DNA of 64,000 bases from Otis tarda (GCA_026413225.1 CM048553.1:141120690-141184689); one strand, 5' to 3'. Shown: positions 24,640-37,183, counted from the first letter of the stretch. The notes: generated from the sequence alone by a model not told the origin. A program made the numbers and translations.

Positions 24640-27600
24640 ATTATCTAAGGAATCTTCTCACTTTTTCATCAGTGAAAGCTGTTTGTCAAGAGTAGTTAAT
24701 CGCTTAGTTTCCCTGTTTCCTTTTGCTAACTTAATTATTATCACCATACCTAGCTGTGGATAGTGTGAGCATGAAATTGTACTCCTCTTTTATTTGAAGA
24801 GGGTAGGATGTGAAGATGAGAGAGAGAATCTGGTCTCTTCTGCTGTCTCCAGCTGCTAATGTGAACTGCTTCAGTCTGCTGAATGCCTCAGTTATAGTCC
24901 ATACAATATAGACTTTATTTGAAGAAAAACAACCTCCTTAGTATGTTCAAACATGCATAGAACCCTATTATATATGCAGGGGTGCATCTGAGTGGCATCT
25001 GTACAGAGAGCTATACAGCTATTCCCCTGCCCCAAAAGAGGGCAAAACAATTTGATAGGCCTTGTAGACAAGAAATGTAGACAGCTTTGTGTTTTTTTTT
25101 ATAATTTTTGCTTGTTTGTTTGTTTTGTCTCCTATGACATACAGCAGCTAGTTCTACCTGTCAAATTGCCTAATGGGCTGTAAATGTCAGTCTGTTACAC
25201 CATACTATTTTCTGTGAGACCAAGCTTTTCTTCTGGGTGAAGACACAGTCCTCCACAGTCTATTGAAGTATGGATCATTGTATATAACATCTGTCTTAGA
25301 CATAAGACTTTTTATCTGGAGACTCTGCTTGAGGGTCTAACTAGTGAAATCCAAACGAGTATTTTTAAAATGTAATTGCATTGTCTTGCAGCAGAGTACA
25401 GTTGAGGGTTGAATATTTTTCCAGATGCCTTCTGAAGAAGTAACTTTAATTTCAAAAAATGTAGAAGCAGAGTGGTGGATGTCAGAGTAAGCTAATGCTT
25501 GTCAGCTTCATGTGTTGTGGTATTCATCAAGTACTCTCTTCAGAAACTGGTATAGAAAATCTGAGCCGTGGGAAGAAATTGGTGATATTTGGAGACAGGA
25601 AGGCGAAACTTATCTTTAATACCTCACAGAAATGGTGATTGTAGGAACTGGGATGTCAGGAAAGTTAAGCACCTGAGAATAAATGATATTGCATGGAAGC
25701 AGAGGATGACTGAAAAAGGCATACTTTCAGAGAATGATAGAGGGGAAAGGGACGGTGGAGGCAGCTGAGAAGCTTGGAGCAGCATTCCATGATTTTCCTG
25801 GGTCTGATTTATCTCTGTCAGTGGTTTTGCTGCTGGTAGAAACTGGACCCCTCCTTTCTCTTCCCATAGAGTCTGAATTCTATCAAGGGAGCAATAAAAG
25901 CAGATGAGGCAGTTATAGTGCAGGCACTCACTGCCAGGAGACCTAACACCAACAAACCTTTGCTTGATTGCTGTCTTGATACCAGCAGGTCTGAAAACAA
26001 TTTGAAAATACTTGGAGAAAAAGAAAAATACTTTTATTTTAATATATTTAAATACTGTGTACTTAACAGCTTTACATTCTCTAAAATGGTAGTATTGATT
26101 ACTTGTAGATGCATATTTGGCCTTTAGAAATTTGAATGTACTTAATATTGGCCTAATGTTATTTGCAAAGAAGTCACTGGAAACAAATTTAAGTCCATGT
26201 TGTTTGATTTGGAAAATACCATCTTATATTTATAAATTCTAACTTATTTTCAGACTATTGCAACAGTAATGTTTTTAATGAAAGAAGTGGAGAAGGCAAC
26301 ATGTAAAAGTTGAGTGCATCAGCCACAATTTCACTTTGCACCTATATATTTTATAGTCACTATTACTGATAAGCAGCCATGAAGTGTGTAGAGTAATTAA
26401 ATAACAATATGTATTTCTACAGTTTTGACTTAGGGAGATTTTCCAGAAGTTTGCATTTTATCAGTCTGTATTTTGTTTATATGTTCTTATATTTTTAAAT
26501 CTTGAAGTTTATTGAACAAAAATACCTTGTTGCAATAGGTATCTTTTTTTTAAGTATGGAGATTTTACAGTCAATGTGTTATTTTGTTCTGTGGGAGACA
26601 AGTGATTATTTTTAAAGCTTCATTCAGCTGCGGTGGACTTGCTATAAATGAATCGGAAGAAAGCAAGCTCTCACTATTGTTTATATTAGACAGCAAAAGA
26701 AGTAATTTGTTTATGTGATCTGTGGATGATTTATATTTTAAACTGTTTGTAATTCTTTTCATGCTGACAAGTTGATAGTGAGCACCACAGTCCTGTGTGG
26801 ATAAAGCTACCTAGCTTGCTGAATTTTAGCCTGGATGGTGGTGAGACAGGGAAACATGAGTGAGAGGCTTAAGTACTGGAGGGCTGGAAACAGTTAATCA
26901 TTTTTACCATCCCTTCTTTGGAACAGCAAAAGCAAAGGTAGTACAGACTACAACAGGCCACTTGTTACTGTTTACTTAAGTACAAACAGTGGTAGAAGTG
27001 TTTAGTCCTTGGGGAAACTCAGTGATTGAGCAAGAACGCAGAAGTTATTTTGATAAGGCATAGCAGTAGTGTGGCCAAACTGTGATCATCCCTGAGCTTT
27101 AGGCAGGCCAAGGATGAAGGCCTCATATGTTTGGATCTTCCTGATGAAAAAAGATAAATTCTGCTAAGAAAATAAACCCAGTATATTGGTCAATTTGCAA
27201 CAATTGGTGAAAGAATTAAATTGTATATTTTAGGACTTGGCATGAGAAGTTGTGGGAAAATAGTTCAGGGTTTCTGACTCTGGCTTGATTTTTCTGTAGA
27301 TCTGGAAACAGAGCAGAAAATTAATGCATAAACATATTTAACAATACCACGCTGGGTGCTGAAAATCCAACATGAAAATTGAAACTGTATGAGAAACAAG
27401 AGCACAGTCTTTCTTCCCACTTCAGTTTTGTAGTCTTTCACTGCAAAAAATTTCCAAGAATTTGGGCTTGTTTAAAAAAAAAAAAAGACCTAAGCTACTG
27501 CAGACCATCAGTTTTTCAGTCCCTGTGACTCTGCCTAATAGTTCGGGTTACAGTACTGTTAACAGAAGGCTAAGAAGAAATGCAATCTCTTCATTTTTTG

Positions 27601-29482
27601 CCACCCAAAGGATAGCCATATAGCAACGTCTGCCTTCAGAGGAGCATCTGCAATGCTTCTGCTGCTGAGAAAGATAATGGGCCAATTCAACTGTTTATGT
27701 ACGTTTGAATGGCAGAAAAAATTAAGATGGTATGTTCACATTGAACTGTTGAAGTAGGGGATGGGTGGAGTCAGTAACCCAGTAACCTCTGACAAGGACG
27801 TGGTGTTGAGCAGCTGGGGATGTCTGTTGATAAGCTCTGCAGCTGGCATAGCTGCAAGCAGAAGAGGTTATCGCTGAAAGCCTCAGCTTAATGCAGTTTT
27901 AGCTGTACTGTCAAGCTAGCTAGTCCAAGTGGTAGTACACACAAGTGATTTCCCCAGATGGGAACGCAGTAACCCAAGTACAGAATTGCAGTGCAAAGCC
28001 AAGCACAAGTGAGTTGAGGCTCTAGTTAGGACTTCCCGGCCCTGTGGTAGAACAAGTTCAAAAGCCCTGACAATTGCAGGTGCAGGAGTCTGACCCCCAA
28101 CTTACTCGGCTTCTGACTGTGTCCAGAGGTTCACAATTCCTTTATTACTGATAACGTTGGTTTACATTGACATCCTCCATTGACTACTAGAAACTCAAGG
28201 ACTGGTTTTCTGTTTCAGGTTCACTTCCAGAAATACGTGCATATGCAGGCCTTAGTTGTGCGTTGACTAAATGAAGTTTTGTTCTATAGCTGCGCATTTT
28301 GTGCTCCACAATTTGAATAGGATTTAATAAAGCCACCTCACATGCTACAGGAATTGAAGTGTGAGAAACATCTGCAAATCAGACAAGCATAAGCACAAAC
28401 AACATTGGAATGATGCCAGCGAAAGCTTAGCTCCAGCAGTAGTAATGGAAACCGTGAGCACATTGGCCTCTTTTCCTCACCTGTGTGGGTTTTGGTTGTA
28501 CCATATCAGAAATATGGCCTATTCCATTATGTATTCAGAAGAGCAGGCAGTTTCTAATGATATATATGAGCCTGTGCCTGTAACTCTGGTTGTTTTTTTT
28601 TTTTAAACTTCATAGATATAATGGGCTTGGAATTTGGTAGAGGCCACATTCCCTAAAATTCAGATTTTCCTACTTTTAAATTTAGTTGCATATTCCTGGG
28701 TTAATTTGCTTTTTATGTATGTCTGAGGTTATGCTAGATATATACAGTTCTTCAAGAAGCGCACAAATACTGTTATAAGTAACCTTGTGCCAAAATTATT
28801 GACTGATTGATTCCTTGAGAGGCATAGTATATAATTTAATATCTTTTAAAAAATAAGCTTAAAGAGAAGTGTGGGAAAATGATAGCTTCAGTTTTCTACA
28901 GAACAAAGTTATCTATATACTCAAACCACTAAACAAAAACAGCTCTCTGTGGGAAAAAAAGTTAACAAAATGCGTGGAACATCTGAACGTATTATATTAT
29001 GAAAATGAAAGAACCCAATTATAAAATTCAAAACTTGCCATGTTGGCAGAATGTATTTGCTATTAACTGTACCCCTTTAATTTACTATTGTTTTCTTCTT
29101 TTTTAACTATCGAAAATGTAGAAACCTGCCAAAATTTTAGAACTAAGTTGATTTTCATATGAAAAGCATTTTGGAACATGCCCAGTGGGAGAGCGAGGGT
29201 GTGTATGGAGAGTGGGGAGGAGACTGTCTCTCATTCCCGCCCTCTCCATCACAGTTCGTAAGTTACAGTTTGGCAAATTAAGTGTGCCTACAGTACAAAA
29301 CGAACTTTAAAAATACTCCAGCTCTGAAAAAAAAGGAAAATGTTTTCTTTAGAATGAAAAGAATAGAGAGCAGCAAGTTGGTCCACAGAATATCAACATT
29401 GGCTTGAACTTTGACTTGAACTGTAAATAAGCTTATTATCAGGTTTAAATAAGTAGAGTTTCTCTCTTTCCTTAACCTTTAA

Positions 29483-29869
29483 TTGGCTTCCATACCCCGT
29501 GAAATCCGCCTGAGGATCTCAGCTAAGGGAAATTGTCCTAGGCTGTCTCCTTCCTTCAGAGCTGCCCTGCTGAAGGGGTTACGCCTGTTCCAATGTAACA
29601 TTCAGATGTCTCTAGAGCATTTGAGGTTTGATGAGAACAGTCATCCCAAACACAATGAAACTCCCACACAGAAGCATCATCTTTTAGGGGTATCATTCAA
29701 TGGCAAATTACGAAGGTGGGAAGTTATTGCAAGGCAGAGTGTCAAAGAACTGTTTTGGATGAGTTATACAAAAGAAACAAGAAGAAGAAGAAAGGAGTTT
29801 ATTGACAGAAATAAAAAGGCTAAGAACTCATGCCATGCTGATGGCATGAAATTGCAGGTCATGAAATAG
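29483..29869 (+). other. Unassigned 128-codon open frame in the intron
   Basis: An open frame of 128 codons from an ATG, in a stretch slightly richer in GC than its surroundings. It is basic, with an Arg/Lys cluster KETRRRRKEF near residue 100. I recognise no domain, and its edges do not form an obvious VPS13B exon. It may be a decayed retroelement piece or chance. It is listed only because it is long for this AT-rich background. Confidence 0.2.
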
Positions 29870-30309
29870 GATGAGGCTTCTCTGATGTCAGAAGGAGGAC
29901 TTTGCAAATAGAGATACATTAAGAAGGGAGACAGGATTCTCAACATATTGTGTTCTTTCCAGCTCTGGAAGGATACATTTTTACTCCTGTTTTTTATAGC
30001 TTTACAAGTAGTCAGAGTAGACAGTTGGAGGGGAGGCAAGCTAGTGTTTGAAGAGGGTGGACAGGGAAAGTCAGATGATGGCAAAATGACTGGGTGGTTG
30101 TTGCCTCCTGTCTTATGCCACTGTCCTGTTAATGGAGGCTGCCATTTCAAAAGAAGCAGTAAGGACTACCATTGGTTAGCAATGGAGAAGTGGCTGCTCT
30201 GTGTACATCCTTTCAGATGTTGAGGGTCTTCCAGGCCTGACACTCTCCAAGGCTATTTCCCGGTTTTCATTTCTTCCCCATACTTTTCCATTCCAAGGAC
30301 AGACACTGT

Positions 30310-30553
30310 CATTCTTGAAGAAACAAGGGCAAATCGTGCCTGACCAGTTTGGTAGCCTTTTATGACAGGGTTACAGCATTGTTGGAAAAGGGACGACCAA
30401 CTAATGTTGGTCACTAAACAAAACCGCAACAGTCATCTACCTGGACTTGTGCAAAGCATTTGACACTGTCCTACACAACATCCTTGTCTCTGAACTGGAG
30501 AGGTGTGGATTTGAGAGAGAGACCACTCAATGGATAAGGAATTGGCTGGATAG
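30310..30553 (+). mobile_element. CR1 LINE, reverse transcriptase part, left half
   Basis: CR1 open reading frame 2 remnant: the complement of nothing, read directly on +, with gggcaaatcgtgcctgacca, then catctacctggacttgtgca, ggataaggaattggctggat. These blocks encode the KANRA/YLDLCKAFDTV region of the CR1 reverse transcriptase, here mutated. A short extra piece with a 7-bp inverted repeat (gaccaac/gttggtc, 30395-30412) is not in the CR1 consensus I know. The copy is interrupted at 30553 by an LTR and resumes at 31197. Confidence 0.85.
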
Positions 30554-31196
30554 TGAAGCCAAAAAGGCTAAAATAAAATAAACTTAATAGTCCATGTAAT
30601 TATTAAGCAGGTATTCTTAATTACAGCGCCGGGCACATGGGGGATCGCTCCTCCAAACGTGTGCAACATGTTAAGGAACAGGTACAGTATTTATGCATCA
30701 TAGACATACATATTCATAGAATTCCCGCGGACTTGGTTATATGTTAATTAGGTTTCCGAAAAATCATTATCATAAGTTTCCTCCCACGACAGGTTATTCC
30801 CCAGTCTCTATGTCCATCTTGTGTCTGTTCTCAGGAGTCATAGTCTCTGTGGTCGTCGTTCTCTCCTCCTTATCACTGTGTCCAGCTGCGTGGGTTCAGA
30901 CCTTTGTCCTGCCTTGTTCTTGCTGCCAGGGTGGTTTCTTGCTGTTCCCAATTTCCTTGGTTATTCCACCCTATCAGTTGGTTCTAAACTTCTTAAGTCC
31001 CCTTATCTTGGTCTCAGCCAGTGTGTCTGTACCCCCTCAGGGTGTTCCCATCTAACTTATCTTAGCTCTTGCTAGAGCATCCTGAAAGTATCTCGTTAGG
31101 TTAAGTTTATGACTCTACTGTTCTTTCTCTCGAGGTTAGTAAATAATTGATCACTATTTATCAGCTTGATTCCTTAGTATTAACCCCTTCTTTCAA
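30554..31196 (-). mobile_element. Solo LTR nested in a CR1 copy
   Basis: A 643-bp element starting tgaagcc and ending ctttca, thus TG...CA at its ends, sitting exactly inside a CR1 sequence. It is flanked by atag on both sides (30550-30553 and 31197-31200), a 4-bp target duplication. That size fits a class I (gamma- or epsilon-like) endogenous retrovirus. The minus orientation is preferred because of a TATA-like gcataaata read on that strand (complement of tatttatgc, near 30689-30697). No internal genes remain. It inserted after the CR1 copy. Family name unknown to me. Confidence 0.8.
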
Positions 31197-31200
31197 TAGC

Positions 31201-31550
31201 CACACTCAAAGAGTTGTGGTCAACAGCTAGATGTCCAACTGGAGACCCGTAATGAGTGGTGTTCCTCAGGGGTTGGTATTGGGACCATCCTTGTTTAACG
31301 TCTTTGTCAGCAACATGGACAGTGGGATAGAGTGCACCCTCAGCAAGTTCCCCGATGACACCAAGCTGTGTGTTGCAGTCAACACGCTGGAGGGAAGGGA
31401 TGCCATCCAGAGGGACCATGACAGGCTGGAGAGGTGGGCCCATGCCAGCCTCATGAAGTTCAACCAGGCCAAGTGCAAGGTCCTGCACCTGGGTCAGGGC
31501 AATCCCAAGCACAAATACAGGCTGGGCAAAGAATGGATCTAGAACAGTCA
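31201..31550 (+). mobile_element. CR1 LINE, reverse transcriptase part, right half
   Basis: Continuation of the CR1 copy after the LTR. An open frame at 31231-31542 reads [20 protein letters not shown], then [36 protein letters not shown]. This is the CR1 reverse transcriptase core; the catalytic FADD motif reads FPDD here, so the copy is inactive. It closes near gggcaaagaatggatctag without the CR1 3' untranslated end, so it is truncated on that side too. The homologous, better preserved stretch lies inverted at about 34994-35340. Confidence 0.9.
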
Positions 31551-34315
31551 AAGTTCCTTGACACATTATGACTAATATTAAGGAAATCTTCCCAATTATA
31601 ACAGCATTTGCTTTCTGTACGCTGATGAAACACTTTTCATAGAGAATGTTTCATGCATCATGAACTCATTTGCAAGAAGCAGGTGTTCACCAGCCAGTGA
31701 TGCTTAGTGATGATAGTACTAATTTCTAATCCTAGAGATTTACAAAGTTGAAGTACTCCATTTTTAGAAACAGCAGCTTTGATTCAAGTAGCTACCAGGG
31801 TTATCTTTTTTCTGTAATACTTTTTGGTTTTTTTAAAACAGATTTCTTTAATACAGTCAGCATAAATTTGTACATAGACAGTTTTGAACATACCTAAATT
31901 ATGTACTACATTAATAATGAAAGACACATTAGATGGATTAATAGTCTTGAACCATGGTAAAGTTAGAATTGGACTCGTATTTCTTTACATTTTCCTCTTC
32001 ACAAATTATATTTGAAGAACAAAAGCCCACTGTCATTTGAATGACATTTCATAAAGCAAAATCTCATTTCTCAGTCCATAAAACACATATTGTTTCTAAG
32101 TCTAGTGATGATGATATTTTTTAAAATTGCACAAGTTTATAGTTATATGACATGTTGTGGAGATACTACTGCTTTTTTAAAAGATGAATTGATGGTAGTA
32201 AGATAATTCTTTTCTTTCCAAGTTGTGTAATTTCACCATGGAATGAGTGTTACAGTGCTGTATGTCATCTCCCTCCATCAGTACTTAGCCTGAAAGTTTG
32301 TCTTACTTGGCCTGATTTTTTTTTCCTTTTATTTGTTTTAAAAATGAGATGAGGAGATTGAAATGTGTATATATACTCCACAAAGAAAGCTCGTATTAAT
32401 AGCAGTTAACTTTATGCGCCTCTGAAGTCTAATAGTTTTTCAAAAGATGGTCAACTGTGGCTCTACAGGTAGTCTGTTCAGAGCTGTAAGCAATAATGCC
32501 TTAAAATAAATACAGAAATAAATATACCTGTTTTCTTTCATGTGTTTTGATCAATGCAAAGCCACTGTCACCACAGACAATAGAAGGTGAATTGAATAAT
32601 AATTCTCATTTCAGCACTTCATATTATGTCTGTTGAACTGGACCAGATTTTGTAGTCTCATGTTTAGATATTATTTTCCAGTAGCATATGTTAGTTACAC
32701 AAACTCTCCCTTCCTCATATGCATGAGTATCTGGAGTGGTAAGTTCTCTCTGTCAGCTATTGACAATGTAGATGGTTTCTTACCAATTGTAGTAGGTATC
32801 ACTGGGTCTTTCAAGGGTTAAGGTTACTGCACACAGATAAAGTACTTTGCTGTTTCTGTCTGTGTCCTCTAAGGATTTTGCTAAGACAAAAAATAAATAT
32901 ATAAAAAATGTTTTTGAGTGACATAAAGCTGAAAGTGTGAAGCAGAAGCTGTATTTCAGTGTTTCTCTGAAAAAAGAAAATAGTAAAGGTAGTTATAGTC
33001 TTCATTATGAAATAAATTCTAAAAGCACAATGTCAGCTGCTCCATTTGGGGTATGTCAGCCCAAAGTCATAATGGATTACGTGCAAAACTTCTGTAAGAT
33101 TTTGACCTACTTTCTTGTCTTCTCTTACAATTACGTTGGTGGTAAGAGGACATAGAAACATGGTAGAAATCCTATAAATAAACTGTAGGCCAGAGTTGAT
33201 TGAAAATGTGATTTTATCAACATAAATGCTTCCTTGTGAGCTGTGTCATTTGGTTTGGGATAAGTTCTGCCTGTCCAGAAAATAGATAGGTAACAAAATT
33301 TCCATACTCACATTCTCCAGTCTTGGACAGCAGAATGAGTCAAATTTAAAATTTTTCCACTGAAAGTGAGCTTTTCTGAGACATCTGAAGCTGAAGTGAG
33401 TGCATTGTCTTTTCTTGCTTAACAGGTTAAAATGGATTCAGTCACACTGCAATGCTTTCTGTGTAGGTTTGATTCCAGGGTGTCTTCCATATAAATCATC
33501 TCGATTAGTTGTTAGATACATCTCAAAATTCCAAAACATATTGTTCATCATAGTATACAATTCCTAATCCTCAAAACCTTCATTGAAAGTTAAGACTTTG
33601 GGTATTTATTCGTCTGTAAATCTTAGAAACAACTTGGTCTTGATAGATCAAAGTGACAATACCCTGTTCCTTTCCTTCTGTGCCTCAGTAACGAAGAAAA
33701 CCTGCAATACTTGATGGAGTCGAAAGTGAAGATGCTGGTGGGTTTTTAGTGGCTTCTGGTTGACATTAATGACTTATGTGTCCATTGCATTCAGTTTAAT
33801 AGGCTGTAAACACTAGGAACTGATGAGCAGTTATATGTTTGCGTCTTTCCTTTTCTATTTGGAGGCAGTAAGTTCCAGCAAAGGAGCAGGATCAAGTCCT
33901 GTGACTGGTAAATATTTCAGTTGTGCCATCAAAAGATATTAAAATGCGCCTCTAGGGCTCTGATAAGCTCTCATCATAGGATTTTCAGTCTAGCTTTAAT
34001 TTGTCATGTTCTTCTCCTGAAAACATTAACCTTTTTGACTTCTTTGTTGAGCCCTTAATGTTTTAGGGAATGAACGGAGATTATTGATGACACAGAAGCT
34101 TCTACAAGCTCGTTTGTCATCATATATTTAAGACTATCGCAAGTGACAATCACCTTTTTAAACAAAAGAAGTATCTAAAAAGTGGCAACTGTAATGTTTC
34201 AGATTCTTACAAAAAGCTATTATTTTGTGAAATAATTTTCCTAAGCCGTTAAAGGGAAGCACCTAGAAGAAGCGGGGGGGGGAAAAGCCAAGCCCAAAAA
34301 GAATGTGTATGTAGT

Positions 34316-35441
34316 AGAATCATAGAATCATAGAATGGTTAGAGTTGGAAGGGACCTTCAAAGGTCATCTAGTCCAACCCCCCTGCAAGAAGCAGGGACA
34401 TCCCTGACTAGATCAGGTTGCTCAGAGCCTCATCCAGCCTGGCCTTGAACATTTCCAGGGATGGGGCATCCACCACCTCTCTGGGCAACCTGTTCCAGTG
34501 CTCTACAACTCTCATTGTAAAAAATTTTTTTCTAATATCTAATCTAAACCTACCTCCTTCTAATTTAAACCCATTACCCCTTGTCCTATCACAACAGGCC
34601 CTACTGAACAGCTTTTCCCCATCTTTCCTGTAGGCCCCCTTGAGGTATTGGAAGACTGCTATCAGGTCTCCCCGGAGCCTCCTCCAGGCTGAACAGCCCC
34701 AACTCTCTCAGCCTGGCCTCGTAGGAGAGGTGCTCCAGCCCTCTGATCATCTTCGTGGCCCTCCTCTGGACCCTTTCCAACTGGTCCATGTCCTTCTTGT
34801 GTTGGGGACTCCAGAACTGGACACAGTACTCCAGGTGGGGTCTCACCAGGGCAGGGCAGAGGGGCAGAATCACCTCCCTCGACCTGCTGGCCACGCTCCT
34901 CTTGATGCAGCCCAGGATGCGGTTGGCCTTCTGGGCCGCAAGGGTGCATTGCCCACTCATGTTGAGCCTCTCGCCTACCAGCACTCCCAAGTCTTTCTCC
35001 TCAGGGCTGCTCTCAATCCATTCTCTGCCCAGCCTGTATTTGTGCCTGGGATTGCCACGACCCAGGTGCAGGACCTTGCACTTGGCCTGGTTGAACTTCA
35101 TGAGGTTGGCACGGGCCCGCCTCTCCAGCCTGTCCAGGTCCCTCTGGATGGCATCCCTCCCTTCCAGCGAGTCGACGGCACCACACAGCTTGGTGTCATC
35201 GGCGAACTTGCTGAGGGTGCACTCTACCCCACTGTCCATGTCGCCGACAAAGATGTTGAACAGGGCCGGGCCCAACACGGACCCCTGAGGGACGCCACTG
35301 GTGACCGGTCTCCACTTGGACATTGAGCCGTTGACCACCACTCTCTGAGTGCGGCCATCCAGCCAACTCCTTATCCACCGAGTGGTCCATCCATCGAACC
35401 CATGCCTCTCTAGTTTAGAGAGAAGGATGTCATGCGGGACA
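34316..35441 (-). mobile_element. CR1 LINE, 3' 1.1 kb with reverse transcriptase C-terminal part
   Basis: Antisense CR1 copy. On + it starts with repeated agaatcat units (three copies of the terminal octamer) and gttggaagggaccttcaaag, the CR1 3' end. The minus-strand open frame 35341-34601 (246 codons) reads [20 protein letters not shown], then [20 protein letters not shown] with the intact FADD motif, then [20 protein letters not shown], and [20 protein letters not shown], the usual CR1 tail. The 5' end stops at the complement of tgtcccgcatgacatcc. A full CR1 is about 4.5 kb, so this is a 5'-truncated copy, but the long open frame makes it the youngest CR1 of the window. It ends about 400 bp before the next VPS13B exon. 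Confidence 0.95.
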
Positions 35442-35841
35442 TGTAGAGAAGTGTTATGACCATACTAGGTGGCTCTTCATTTGTCACCTCTAACAACTCT
35501 TTCTTCCTTTGCCTTTCAGATATGTGCAAGCATGATTATCCTCTTTCCCATTTCATCTCAGAATATTCATATCAGCCCGTGTTTTTCCATTGATGATAGT
35601 ATTTCATTAGTGTAGAGTTAATGAGGAAAGGTCACTATGCCAAGTGGAACTGAGTCGTGGAACCTTACAATTCCCCCTTACAGGGGAATATATTTTATTT
35701 TTTTTTCCTGATGTTAAAAAATTGCTTAATTCAAATATACTATCAGTGAGTCTATATTTATGTAGTTTGGGCATCTACATCAGTCTAGCGAGAAGAAAAA
35801 ACAATACTTTTTGTTCCTTAGCTATTATATCTGTTTCATAG

Positions 35842-36013
35842 GGTGATTCTCTTCAGGGTGGTGATGATTCTCCATTCTCAGACTCCATTACATTGGAACA
35901 AACAACAAGTAACATCGGGGTCTCAAGTGGACGCGTCAGCCTATGGATGCAGTGGATGTTGCCAAAAATTACGATTAAATTGTTTGCTCCTGATCCTAGA
36001 AATAATGGCACAG
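35842..36013 (+). CDS. VPS13B: VPS13B exon, human exon 26 equivalent
   Basis: A 172-bp exon, phase 0 in and phase 1 out. It carries the end of the polar linker (GDSLQGGDDSPFSDSITLEQ, TTSNIGVSSGR) and then re-enters folded sequence with VSLWMQWMLPKITIKLFAPD, a hydrophobic strand of the next groove repeat, ending PRNNGT. The acidic-serine cluster DDSPFSDS resembles a casein-kinase type site; that is inference. The donor is CAG|gtactg. The close match with the human linker, which I recall as GDSIQAGEESPFSDSVTLEQ, shows that the linker is conserved although it looks disordered. Confidence 0.95.
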
Positions 36014-37068
36014 GTACTGAGCATTTTTTTCCCCGGTATACTATTTTAAATTCCATACCATATTTTACAGCAGAGTATTAGCTATTCAGAGCATTTATGA
36101 ATGATGCAAAAATAATGATCTAGAAGATCTATATTTTAAACTGAGTGACAAGCTGTACTTAAGCTAGTCTACGTAATCAGAATTCAGTGTCATTTTTTGG
36201 CATAAACTTCCCCCTCCATGTGCAAAGATGATTATATTAAATTGGAAATGAGTTGATTATTTTACTTGAGTCTGCATTTGTTGCCTTAGAAGCAATTATG
36301 TTTCATTTTTATATGATTTAGTAGTGTTTTCTGTGTGTCCATGCGTAGACATGTAGTTTTGTATCTATAATTTCAAATTTGAATTTAACATAATCATCAC
36401 AGTATAATCCTTAGAGTAACAGGAAGTTTATTATGGAGTTCAACATACAAGTTTCAACTTCCCTGTTGAAAAATAAATATGTGTGGTACACAGCTCCTCT
36501 TTTTTCCTTTGAGATTAAAGTTTTATTGTCATCTGGGCAGTAATTTTTTGAAAGGAACCTGGATTCTGTAAATGTGCTGCAGGACTTCAAGTATTTTATT
36601 TTTTTTTATTAGGAAACACTACTGCTCATAGAAATTAACACTGTTACTCATAGAAATTAAAAAAATAAGGAGACTAATGATCAAAGTTGATTTTCAAAGA
36701 GATGTACTCGAACCTTTGTTTTTAAAAAACTAATTACATGAGAGAAAGAAAACTCAAGTACTGATAGAGTAAATATCTTGGCAAATATTTGTTTTACATT
36801 TTTTTCAGGAATTATGCTATGAACACCTATACTAAAACCCCCATATATAAGTCTCTGTACACAATTGTGTAAAAAGGTTTGATTCTAGGATTTTTTTCTG
36901 GTTCCTATCTCTGTGACACTTGAATCAAAAAATGCTTTATGAAAAATCTCTGAGTAGAGGTATCATCATCCTATTTACAAAATGTAGTGTTTCACATATA
37001 TTTCTTGCTTTAAAAGTTGCAAGTTTCAGATTAATAACTAATAATTTTTTTTTTTTTTACTATTGCAG
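36014..37068 (+). other. VPS13B: VPS13B intron, 1.06 kb
   Basis: Unique AT-rich intron. A small imperfect tandem duplication (ctcatagaaattaa twice) lies at 36625-36660. It ends with a long T tract and the acceptor ttttttactattgcag. No repeat family or gene seen. Confidence 0.75.
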
Positions 37069-37183
37069 AAGTTTGTGTTGTCAGTGAATTAGAAGATCTC
37101 AGTGCCTCAGTGGATATGCAGGATGTCTATACCAAAATCAAATGTAAAATAGAAAGCTTCAATATTGATCATTACAGAAACAG
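37069..37183 (+). CDS. VPS13B: VPS13B exon, human exon 27 equivalent
   Basis: A 115-bp exon, phase 1 in and phase 2 out. It reads (E)VCVVSELEDLSASVDMQDV then YTKIKCKIESFNIDHYRN and leaves with AG, the first two bases of the codon that either alternative exon completes. Alternating hydrophobic residues in the last part are a typical groove strand. The donor is CAG|gtaatt. This is the common upstream partner of two alternative exons: joined to 38661 the split codon is AGG (Arg), joined to 39256 it is AGC (Ser). Confidence 0.95.

Larger units (their letters stand above)
22858..35841 (+). other. VPS13B: VPS13B intron, 13 kb
   Basis: The longest complete intron here. Recognised contents are a CA/TG-rich run at 24233-24260, a TA/GA run at 24620-24639, a CR1 (+) at 30310-31550 interrupted by a solo LTR, and a CR1 (-) at 34316-35441. 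GC-richer stretches at 23140-23520 and 27760-28150 look unlike the surrounding intron but match nothing I know. An open frame at 29483-29869 is treated separately. The acceptor of the next exon (ctattatatctgtttcatag) has a modest pyrimidine tract. Confidence 0.65.

Noticed and set aside
34640-35326. 228-codon and 177-codon open frames on the + strand
   Set aside because: They are the antisense of the CR1 reverse transcriptase frame on the minus strand; GC-rich CR1 leaves shadow frames open.
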